Assembly (NCBI GenBank): GCA_003151215.1
Contig: PLXB01000148.1
Coordinates: 1-5,672, forward strand
DNA from: Ignavibacteriota bacterium
GTDB lineage: Bacteria > Bacteroidota > Kapaibacteriia > Palsa-1295
Direction: 5' to 3'
Length of the DNA stretch: 5,672 nt
Part shown: piece after piece, positions 1-5,672 of the stretch
Numbering within the stretch: position 1 is the stretch's first letter
Layout of the letters: every line of letters starts with the position of its first letter
The notes under the pieces: model-generated
The model's database searches: none
Told to the model about the DNA's origin: nothing
The model's input: only the letters and a program-made list of their open reading frames with translations
Translations under genes and position numbers: made by a program

Positions 1-913
1 GGCTGATATCCCGTTCATGCCAGAGCGCAACATTCTCCATTGCCGTGATAGCATAACCCCTCAGTAATCGTGCAAGCCCGGTCACTCGTTCGAGCGTGAT
101 GGGATTGCGTTTATGCGGCATTGCCGATGAGCCCTTTTGCCCTTTCGAAAAATATTCCTCCACTTCGCGGACTTCCGTTCGCTGTAAATGCCGTAATTCG
201 ACAGCAAGTTTTTCAAGACTTGCTCCGACTAAGGCAATGGTCGTGAAATACTCGGCATGGCGGTCGCGCTGAATGATCTGGGTGGATACAGGTGCTGCCT
301 TTAAGCCGAGATGTTTGCAGACATACTCTTCGACCGATGGATCGAGATGTTCGAACGTGCCGACTGCTCCGGAAATTTTTCCGACGGAAATTGTCTCGAC
401 GGCGCGCGCCATCCGCTCGCGAACGCGTTTGAGCTCCTCATAAAAAACAGCAAGTTTTAAGCCGAATGTCATCGGCTCGGCATGAATGCCATGGGTTCTG
501 CCGATCATAGGAGTATGTTTATGCTCCGTTGCCCGCTTACCGATTGCGATAATAAGAGCATCGATATCTTTGAGGATAATTTCCCCCGCCTGCTTACACT
601 GTACGCAAAATGCCGTATCGACAACATCGCTCGAAGTCATCCCATGATGAATGAATCGCGAATCAGAACCGACATATTCTGCAACATTAGTCAGGAATGC
701 GATGACATCGTGCTTGGTCTCCTCTTCGATCTCGAGCACTCGCTGAGTATCGAATGTTGCTTTTGCCCGAATGTTTTTGATCGTACCTTTCGGGATGATG
801 CCGAGTGATTCCTGCTTTTCGGTTGCAAGAAGCTCTATCTCAAGCCATATTTTAAAACGGTTCTCATCAGTCCATATCGCGCCCATTTCCGGGCGAGTGT
901 AACGTGGGATCAT
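1..913 (-). CDS. purB: Adenylosuccinate lyase, N-terminal 304 residues (runs off the left edge)
   Basis: This cytosolic enzyme of the fumarase/aspartase superfamily releases fumarate from SAICAR and from adenylosuccinate, so it acts twice in purine synthesis. Translating the minus strand from the ATG at 913 gives 304 uninterrupted residues starting [20 protein letters not shown], the typical PurB N-terminus. Family motifs follow in order: [12 protein letters not shown] (about 89-100), [10 protein letters not shown] (138-147, with the catalytic His141), QRDRHAEY (215-222), and the mobile signature loop [11 protein letters not shown] (261-271) carrying the catalytic Ser263. The last readable residues, LWHERDIS, are also conserved. 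From recalled homologues of about 430 residues, roughly 125 C-terminal residues lie outside the window. The start is set by homology; the sequence before it has no clear ribosome binding site. It lies 54 bases downstream of the small secreted-protein gene on the same strand, probably in one transcript with purT. The identification is very secure. Confidence 0.97.
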   Translation of the reverse strand, partial: MIPRYTRPEMGAIWTDENRFKIWLEIELLATEKQESLGIIPKGTIKNIRAKATFDTQRVLEIEEETKHDVIAFLTNVAEYVGSDSRFIHHGMTSSDVVDTAFCVQCKQAGEIILKDIDALIIAIGKRATEHKHTPMIGRTHGIHAEPMTFGLKLAVFYEELKRVRERMARAVETISVGKISGAVGTFEHLDPSVEEYVCKHLGLKAAPVSTQIIQRDRHAEYFTTIALVGASLEKLAVELRHLQRTEVREVEEYFSKGQKGSSAMPHKRNPITLERVTGLARLLRGYAITAMENVALWHERDIS

Positions 914-967
914 GCGGTGAAGATTTACAAAACGGTGAAAACACGAAGGAAGAGATTAGGGTTTACG

Positions 968-1384
968 TCACCGCACCAGATCGATCTTCACAAAATCGGC
1001 TTTGCCCATGCCGCTTGCAATGCAGGTATAAAATCCTGACGGAAGGAGGCTGCCGTTATCGGAGGTGCCGTTCCAAATAAAATGATGAAAACCCGTTGTT
1101 AAATTTCCGCTGACAATAGTCCGAACTAAACGCCCGATAAAATCATAGATGCGAATGGTAATATCTTCAGCAGAAGGTAAGTTTACCGAGATATCCGTAT
1201 TTGTCGAAAATAAAGGCGGGACGGCAGTAAGATTAAAATTCGGAATGGGCGGGCATGTGCTATCTGCCTGAATAGAATTTATCACGGTGCTGTCTTTTTT
1301 CACTTGCGCGAAAGAAGATGTAATGCAGGAAAGAAATAGAAGTAAATAAAAAAACGTATTCACAAATATCCTGATGGTATTCAT
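968..1384 (-). CDS. Small exported protein made of a single FlgD-like/T9SS-type C-terminal Ig domain
   Basis: The product is a 138-residue protein of unknown role. Residues 1-26 form a signal peptide: a short Arg-containing start, a Phe/Leu-rich core, and a probable signal peptidase I site after SFA before Gln27. A lipoprotein site at Cys20 (FLSC) is a weaker alternative. Residues 27-55 are a polar linker. Residues 60-125 match the pattern of FlgD-like Ig domains and T9SS type A sorting domains: TDISVNLPSAEDITIRIYDF, then IGRLVRTIVSGNLTTG, HHFIWNGTSDNG and LPSGFYTCIASG, ending in KIDLVR. The usual PNPF entry motif is degenerate here (VPPLF). Such domains normally sit at the end of large secreted proteins, but here nothing precedes it. 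Two mature cysteines (44 and 121) could pair. An in-frame ATG at 1408 would add 8 residues (MRSLRLRK); 1384 is preferred because it gives a cleaner signal peptide and has a purine-rich AAGAAAG just before it. The gene lies 35 bases after purT and 54 before purB, on the same strand. The fold is inferred from pattern; the function is unknown. Confidence 0.8.
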   Translation of the reverse strand: MNTIRIFVNTFFYLLLFLSCITSSFAQVKKDSTVINSIQADSTCPPIPNFNLTAVPPLFSTNTDISVNLPSAEDITIRIYDFIGRLVRTIVSGNLTTGFHHFIWNGTSDNGSLLPSGFYTCIASGMGKADFVKIDLVR

Positions 1385-1419
1385 CTTTCTTAATCTTAAC
1401 GATCTCATAAAATCATGGT

Positions 1420-2589
1420 TCAGGCAACTACCCTCACTTTATTTGCAGTTTCTTTCGCCCGTTTTCTGAGAATATCGGTTGATGTTCCTATTGCATCATA
1501 AACAAGAGCAACGCCCATCCTCCGGTACTTGCGCGTCGCTGGTTTTCCGAAAATACGAACATCTGTTTTCGGAGTTGCAAGAGCATCGGCGATACCTTCA
1601 TATTTGGGGGCACTTCGGGATTCATCGGGTGCAAGAATAACGGCACTTGCTCCGGCATGCTCTAAAGTAATTTCAGGAATAGGCAAGCCGAGTACAGCGC
1701 GGGCATGAAGTTCAAATTCCGAAAGATTCTGCGTCAGGGCAAGTGTCACCATTCCTGTATCATGCGGACGCGGTGAAAGCTCGGAAAAATACACTCCATC
1801 CTTTGCAAGAAAAAATTCGACTCCCCATATTCCGAATCCCGTCAATGCTTTTGTCACTTGGCGAGCCATTTCCTGGGCATCATGAAGCTGCGATTCGCTT
1901 ATTAATGCCGGCTGCCAGCTTTCCATATAGTCGCCTCGCTCCTGACGATGGCCAATTGGCGGGCAAAAGAGCGTTTTACCATTTTTCTGCGTAACAGTAA
2001 GGAGGGTGATCTCCGATTCGAACGGAATAAATTCTTCGACGATCACTTCGATCAGATCTCCTCTCCCTTTTGTCGTTGCGTATTCCCATGCTTTTGCAGC
2101 GTCGGATTCGGATTTAACAGTTGATTGTCCTTTTCCCGAAGAAGACATGAGCGGCTTGACGACACAGGGTGTTCCGATCTTTTTTATTGCTCCGTTAAAT
2201 TCATCCTCGGTCTTTGCATATTCATATTTTGCCGTGCGCAATCCAAGCTCTTTCGCTGCAAGATCACGGATCGCTTTACGGTTCATCGTGAAATTCGCCG
2301 CACGGGCACTAGGAATAACTTGTATGCCTTGCTTCTCATAATCATAAAATCTTTCCGTGCGAATAGCTTCGATCTCCGGGACGATTCTATCAGGTTGATG
2401 CTTTGCGACGATCCTATCTAATGCGGAACCATCGAGCATGTCGATCACTTCGCGTTCATCTGCAACTTGCTGCGCAGGTGCGTCATTATACGAATCGACG
2501 GCAATAACATATTTCCCCAGACGCTTCAATGCGATCGCAAATTCTTTGCCAAGTTCGCCGGAGCCGAGAAGAAGTATTTTTTTGGCCAT
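1420..2589 (-). CDS. purT: Formate-dependent phosphoribosylglycinamide formyltransferase (GAR transformylase 2)
   Basis: PurT makes formyl-GAR from GAR, formate and ATP through a formyl phosphate intermediate. This is the folate-independent route for the third step of purine synthesis, and it takes place in the cytosol. The 389-residue product is a full-length ATP-grasp protein. It shows the N-terminal nucleotide-fold motif [10 protein letters not shown] (7-16), PEIEAIRTE (71-79), the ATP-binding loop SSSGKGQ (149-155), EITLLTV (193-199), GHRQERGDY (213-221) with ESWQP, and the magnesium-site region GVEFF...[13 protein letters not shown], where Glu258 and Glu270 match the known Mg ligands of E. 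coli PurT. The C-terminal domain contains IFGKP and RRMGVAL. I chose the ATG at 2589 ([14 protein letters not shown]) because it fits recalled Bacteroidota homologues; an in-frame ATG at 2616 would add nine residues (MTPVSFFLN). Neither start has a good ribosome binding site. It appears to be the first gene of a purT - small secreted protein - purB group and is divergent from the peptidase gene. Confidence 0.96.
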   Translation of the reverse strand: MAKKILLLGSGELGKEFAIALKRLGKYVIAVDSYNDAPAQQVADEREVIDMLDGSALDRIVAKHQPDRIVPEIEAIRTERFYDYEKQGIQVIPSARAANFTMNRKAIRDLAAKELGLRTAKYEYAKTEDEFNGAIKKIGTPCVVKPLMSSSGKGQSTVKSESDAAKAWEYATTKGRGDLIEVIVEEFIPFESEITLLTVTQKNGKTLFCPPIGHRQERGDYMESWQPALISESQLHDAQEMARQVTKALTGFGIWGVEFFLAKDGVYFSELSPRPHDTGMVTLALTQNLSEFELHARAVLGLPIPEITLEHAGASAVILAPDESRSAPKYEGIADALATPKTDVRIFGKPATRKYRRMGVALVYDAIGTSTDILRKRAKETANKVRVVA

Positions 2590-2671
2590 GTTGAGAAAAA
2601 ATGAAACCGGTGTCATTGTAACGAAGAAGCAATGACGTGCTTTAAATCTGCTCCAGCAAATTGTTCTTCAT

Positions 2672-2681
2672 TTCCATGGAA
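2672..2681. repeat. Perfect 10-base palindrome in the divergent intergenic region
   Basis: TTCCATGGAA is a perfect palindrome near the middle of the region between the divergent purT and peptidase genes. It is loosely flanked by GTTCT (2663-2667) and AGAAC (2683-2687), which are complementary but not equally spaced from its centre. It could be a binding site for a dimeric regulator of either gene, but a 10-base palindrome can also arise by chance. No regulator is encoded in the window. Confidence 0.35.
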
Positions 2682-2686
2682 CAGAA

Positions 2687-2711
2687 CCCCTTAAAATACC
2701 GTAGTAAGGGG
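2687..2711. repeat. Inverted repeat upstream of the peptidase promoter (operator-like)
   Basis: The arms CCCCTTA (2687-2693) and TAAGGGG (2705-2711) are exact reverse complements separated by 11 bases. The right arm ends five bases before the TATAAT box, and the element covers the place where a -35 hexamer and spacer would lie. It sits between the starts of two divergent genes, so a terminator role is unlikely, and no T-run follows it. The 18-base centre-to-centre spacing of the arms, close to two helical turns, suits a dimeric regulator bound on one face of the DNA. That role is inferred from position and symmetry only. Confidence 0.5.
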
Positions 2712-2716
2712 ACTTC

Positions 2717-2722
2717 TATAAT
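2717..2722 (+). promoter_or_regulatory. Perfect -10 box (TATAAT) for the prolyl oligopeptidase gene
   Basis: A consensus TATAAT lies 11 bases before the ATG at 2734. No TTGACA-like -35 box stands 16-18 bases upstream: the bases at 2694-2699 are AAATAC, inside the loop of the inverted repeat. If it is used with normal geometry, transcription would start around 2728-2730 and leave a leader of only about 4-6 bases. A good -10 with a poor -35 overlapping a dyad would suit an activator- or repressor-controlled promoter, but this is inference. Confidence 0.5.
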
Positions 2723-2733
2723 TTCCAATCATT

Positions 2734-4851
2734 ATGAAACGTTTCATTTTTACTTACATTCTTTTTCTGGCTATGCCGCTTGTCGCTTCCGCACAATTGC
2801 AATACCCTAAAGCAGAAAAAGGAACGGTCGTCGATGACTATTTCGGTACTAAGGTCGCCGACCCGTACCGCTGGATGGAAGATGTCGATGCGCCGAAAAC
2901 CAAGGAATGGGTCGAGCAGGAAAACAAACTTACTTTCGGCTACCTGGATAAAATTCCGTTTCGCGAGAAGATCAAAAAACGCATTGAAGAAATTTGGAAT
3001 TATCCGAAATACAGCGAGCCGCAAAAAGTCGGCAAGTATTATTTGTTTCATAAGAACGACGGCTTGCAGCCTCAAAGCGTTCTCTATATTCAGGAAGGCA
3101 TCTCCGGCACACCGCGCGTTTTAATAGATCCGAATACGTTAAGCGTCGATGGCACAGTAGCGTTAAATGGTATTTCTCCCTCCAATGACGACAAGTATCT
3201 TGCATACTGGACTGCAAAATCCGGCTCCGACTGGCAGGATATTTTTATTCTCGATCTTGCAACAGGGAAAAAGCTCGACGATCATGTGCAGTGGAATAAG
3301 TTCGGCGGCGCAAGCTGGTATAAGGATGGTTTTTTCTACGCTCGCTTTGAGCCTCCTAAAGGAAATGAAATGACAGCTGCCAATGAATTCGGAAAGGTAT
3401 ATTACCATAAACTCGGAACACCGCAGAGCGCCGATGAATTGAAGTATGAGGATAAAACGAATCCGAAGCGCACCCATGATATAGACCCCACAGAGGATGA
3501 AAGATATTTAGTACTTTATATTACTGAAGCAGGCCAGAAAGGAAATCTTCTTTATATTAAAGATACCCAAAATCCCGATCGGGGCTGGATTCCTATCGTA
3601 AAAGAGTTCGGAAATGAAACGGGGATAGTTGAATCACTTGGTGATAAGCTCTACATTCAAACCAATATCGGCGCTCCGCGGAACCGTGTTGTGTTGACAA
3701 GTATTTCCGATCCATCGCAAAAAAATTGGAGCGATCTCATTCCTCAGGATAAGAACGTGCTTGAAAATACATCAATGGTTGGCGGAAGGCTGATCTGCAA
3801 ATATATGCAGGATGCAAGTAATCACGTTTATCTTTTCGATCTCAGGGGCAACAAACTCCGCGAGATCGCACTTCCTTCATTCGGAAGCGTCTTCGGATTC
3901 AGCGGCAAGAAAAAAGATAAAGAAGTTTTTTATACATTCAGGTCCTTTACTTATCCGCCTTCGATCTACCGGTACGATCTGGAGGGGAATGTATCAACGC
4001 TTTTCAGAAGCAGCGAAGTGAAATTCGATCCCGAGGCGTATGAAGCAAAACAGATCTTTTATACGAGCAAAGACGGGACGAAAGTGCCGATGTTCATCGT
4101 CCAAAAGAAAGGGCTGAAGTTAGATGGCACAAATCCCTGCTTCCTCTATGGATACGGCGGCTTCAATATCAGCTTGACACCTTCATTCAGCACACTCAGG
4201 CTTATCCTGCTGGAGAATGGCGTCATCTTTGCAATGCCGAATTTACGCGGCGGTGGAGAATATGGCGAAGACTGGCATGATGCCGGAACAAAGCTTCATA
4301 AGCAAAATGTGTTCGATGATTTCATCGCTGCTGCCGATTATCTCTGCTCAGAAAAATATACATCGCACGAAGAACTTGCAATTGCAGGAGGTTCGAATGG
4401 CGGTTTGCTTGTCGGCGCCGTGATGACAGAGCGTCCCGATATTTGCAAAGTAGCATTACCTGCCGTCGGTGTGATGGATATGCTTCGCTACCATAAATTC
4501 ACCATCGGAGCGCATTGGGCAAGCGATTACGGAACAAGCGACGATAATAAAGAGATGTTCCAATATCTCTACCATTACTCTCCGCTTCAAAATATCAGAG
4601 AAGGATCGCATTATCCGGCAACGTTCGTCACGACAGCAGATCATGATGACCGCGTCGTCCCAGCGCATTCATTCAAGTTTGCAGCAACGCTGCAGGAAAA
4701 AGGGGGAGCGTCGAGCACGAACCCGCTGCTCATCAGAGTCGAAACAAAAGCAGGACATGGCGGAGGAAAACCGACGGCAAAGATCATCGAGGAAGACGCC
4801 GATGAAGATGCCTTTATGTTTTATAATATGGGAATAACGCCGAAATATTAA
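2734..4851 (+). CDS. Exported prolyl oligopeptidase (post-proline-cleaving serine peptidase, family S9A)
   Basis: This serine peptidase cleaves short peptides on the carboxyl side of proline. Residues 1-20 form a signal peptide (MKRF, a hydrophobic core, then ASA before Gln21), so it should be periplasmic or secreted, unlike the cytosolic animal enzyme. The N-terminal segment with DPYRWMED (43-50) and a seven-bladed propeller (about 70-430) gate a C-terminal alpha/beta-hydrolase domain (about 430-705). Key residues are visible: LYGYGGFN with oxyanion Tyr474, nucleophile Ser554 in GGSNGG, Trp595 in GAHWASDYG (proline stacking), Asp638 and Arg640 in ADHDDRVVP, and His675 in AGHGGGKP. They correspond to Ser554, Trp595, Asp641, Arg643 and His680 of the porcine enzyme. 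At 705 residues it is full length and resembles the periplasmic enzyme known from Elizabethkingia (Flavobacterium) meningoseptica. The start is fixed by the signal peptide; no ribosome binding site is seen. It is monocistronic as far as visible, divergent from purT and convergent with the aminotransferase. A nutritional peptide-scavenging role is inferred. Confidence 0.96.
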   Translation: MKRFIFTYILFLAMPLVASAQLQYPKAEKGTVVDDYFGTKVADPYRWMEDVDAPKTKEWVEQENKLTFGYLDKIPFREKIKKRIEEIWNYPKYSEPQKVGKYYLFHKNDGLQPQSVLYIQEGISGTPRVLIDPNTLSVDGTVALNGISPSNDDKYLAYWTAKSGSDWQDIFILDLATGKKLDDHVQWNKFGGASWYKDGFFYARFEPPKGNEMTAANEFGKVYYHKLGTPQSADELKYEDKTNPKRTHDIDPTEDERYLVLYITEAGQKGNLLYIKDTQNPDRGWIPIVKEFGNETGIVESLGDKLYIQTNIGAPRNRVVLTSISDPSQKNWSDLIPQDKNVLENTSMVGGRLICKYMQDASNHVYLFDLRGNKLREIALPSFGSVFGFSGKKKDKEVFYTFRSFTYPPSIYRYDLEGNVSTLFRSSEVKFDPEAYEAKQIFYTSKDGTKVPMFIVQKKGLKLDGTNPCFLYGYGGFNISLTPSFSTLRLILLENGVIFAMPNLRGGGEYGEDWHDAGTKLHKQNVFDDFIAAADYLCSEKYTSHEELAIAGGSNGGLLVGAVMTERPDICKVALPAVGVMDMLRYHKFTIGAHWASDYGTSDDNKEMFQYLYHYSPLQNIREGSHYPATFVTTADHDDRVVPAHSFKFAATLQEKGGASSTNPLLIRVETKAGHGGGKPTAKIIEEDADEDAFMFYNMGITPKY

Positions 4852-4864
4852 CGGTAAAGAGAAC

Positions 4865-5672
4865 TTATGACTTCAGTCCGTCCATCGCGGCTTTTAATCT
4901 CGGGATGACGGCATCGATCTCTTCCATTGATACAGCTCCGACCGAAAGCCTGAACCAGCCTGTCTCTTCGCGCAGGTCAAATGCTTGAAACGGAACGACG
5001 GCACAATCTGCAGCGAAAAGAAGATACTTGCGAATATCTTCATTCGTTTTGAGGATGAATCCGTTCAGCGTTGTCTTACCGATAAAATCAAATCGTGCAG
5101 AAAGATAAATGGCACCCATCGGAGGAATGGCATCGACCGGATAGCCGCCATCTCGCAGCGAAGAGATCGCTGTGTACAATGCATCAAGGCGTTCTTCAAC
5201 ATCATGATACATTTTCTCGTGATAGACATCTACGACAGAATCGTTGTTCAGCAGGTTTGCAGTTGCAACCTGTTCCGGCCGTGGCGCCCATGCTCCCACA
5301 TGACCTAAGATGTTTGACATCGGTGCTGCAATATCAGGAGGGGCAACGGCCCAGCCGACCCGCAAACCGGTCGATGCAAATGCCTTTGAAATCCCATCGA
5401 CAAAGATCGTATATTTCGCCATTTCAGGCCGGAGAGAAACAGGATTGTAATGCTTGGTCTGGCCGAAGGTCAGCATCCAATACACCTGATCGTACATGAT
5501 AAAGAGCGGTCGCTCATCGGAGCCGCGCGAATCATTCTCGTCGATCACCATATCGCAAATGCCTTCTAATGCTTCGCGAGTGAACGCGGTGCCGGTGGGA
5601 TTGAGCGGTGAACACAGCGAGAGCAATTTTGCATCGGCAAGCTTGCCTTCGAGCACTTCGCGTGTGGGCAGG
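4865..5672 (-). CDS. Class I/II PLP-dependent aminotransferase, C-terminal 268 residues (runs off the right edge)
   Basis: This is a fold-type I aminotransferase, which moves an amino group between an amino acid and a 2-oxo acid using pyridoxal phosphate. The frame is open from the window edge (LPTREVLEGKL...) to a TAA at 4865-4867; a GTG at 5656 lies inside the gene and is not its start. Counting from the first readable residue, the motifs are SPLNPTGTAF (20-29, NPxG motif), MYDQVYW (59-65, with the Asp61 that contacts the PLP ring nitrogen and Tyr64), SKAFASTGLRVGW (95-107, with PLP-binding Lys96) and WFRLSVG (239-245, with carboxylate-binding Arg242). From the usual length of about 400 or more residues, roughly 140-160 N-terminal residues are missing. 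A charged loop, ENDSRGSDERP (45-55), lies before the MYDQVYW strand. The pattern suits the aspartate/aromatic aminotransferase group (COG0436-like), but the substrate cannot be told. It is convergent with the peptidase gene, with 13 bases between stop codons. Confidence 0.92.
   Translation of the reverse strand, partial: LPTREVLEGKLADAKLLSLCSPLNPTGTAFTREALEGICDMVIDENDSRGSDERPLFIMYDQVYWMLTFGQTKHYNPVSLRPEMAKYTIFVDGISKAFASTGLRVGWAVAPPDIAAPMSNILGHVGAWAPRPEQVATANLLNNDSVVDVYHEKMYHDVEERLDALYTAISSLRDGGYPVDAIPPMGAIYLSARFDFIGKTTLNGFILKTNEDIRKYLLFAADCAVVPFQAFDLREETGWFRLSVGAVSMEEIDAVIPRLKAAMDGLKS

Noticed and set aside
482..808. 108-residue plus-strand ORF
   Set aside because: It lies entirely inside purB on the opposite strand, and its composition (Cys- and Arg-rich, no motif) looks like a shadow translation.
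914..973. CGGTGA repeats (915-920, 933-938) and the complementary TCACCG (968-973) between the small gene and purB
   Set aside because: The arms are only six bases with a loop of about 29 and no T-run, too weak to call a terminator or riboswitch.
2006..2421. Overlapping plus-strand ORFs of about 100 residues inside purT
   Set aside because: They are antisense to a strongly conserved purT sequence and show no recognisable domain; several frames are open at once, as expected by chance.
2687..2711. Inverted repeat as a rho-independent terminator
   Set aside because: No gene ends here (both neighbours start outward from it) and no T-run follows either arm, so an operator is the better reading.
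2716..3477. Minus-strand ORFs (up to 119 residues) opposite the 5' part of the peptidase gene
   Set aside because: The plus strand here encodes a clear signal peptide and conserved S9A sequence, and the antisense products have no family features.
5656..5656. GTG at 5656 as the start of the aminotransferase
   Set aside because: The frame stays open to the window edge with plausible coding sequence (LPTRE), and the enzyme would lack a large part of its fold, so the gene is cut by the window and does not begin here.

Overview
The window most likely comes from a bacterium of the Bacteroidota/Chlorobi (FCB) group, possibly an Ignavibacteria-like lineage. Three things suggest this: signal peptides ending in the typical '...SAQ' and '...SFAQ'; a small secreted protein with a FlgD/T9SS-type C-terminal beta-sandwich; and a PurT that, from memory, reads like Bacteroidota homologues. 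No identifiable start codon has a good Shine-Dalgarno sequence, which also fits. The placement is inference; no rRNA or other marker gene is present.

Layout from left to right. Bases 1-913 (minus) hold the N-terminal 304 residues of adenylosuccinate lyase (purB), which runs off the left edge. Bases 968-1384 (minus) encode a 138-residue exported protein that is little more than one FlgD-like/sorting-type Ig domain. Bases 1420-2589 (minus) encode formate-dependent GAR transformylase (purT). These three genes share a strand, are spaced 35 and 54 bases apart, and have no visible terminator between them, so they could be co-transcribed as purT - small secreted protein - purB. A divergent intergenic region of about 145 bases follows. 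It carries a 10-base palindrome, a 7-base inverted repeat and a perfect TATAAT box directly in front of the next gene. Bases 2734-4851 (plus) encode a complete, exported prolyl oligopeptidase (family S9A) with its triad intact. It converges, with only 13 bases between stop codons, on a class I/II PLP-dependent aminotransferase (4865 to the right edge, minus) that lacks its N-terminal part.

Functionally, purT and purB belong to one pathway: de novo purine synthesis, step 3, and steps 8 plus the final AMP step. The peptidase and the aminotransferase have no clear link to it beyond general peptide and amino-acid metabolism. The window looks mostly like ordinary housekeeping sequence. The least explained items are the stand-alone sorting-domain-like protein between two purine genes and the dyad-rich, possibly near-leaderless promoter of the peptidase. 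I see no mobile elements, RNA genes, CRISPR arrays or defence genes.
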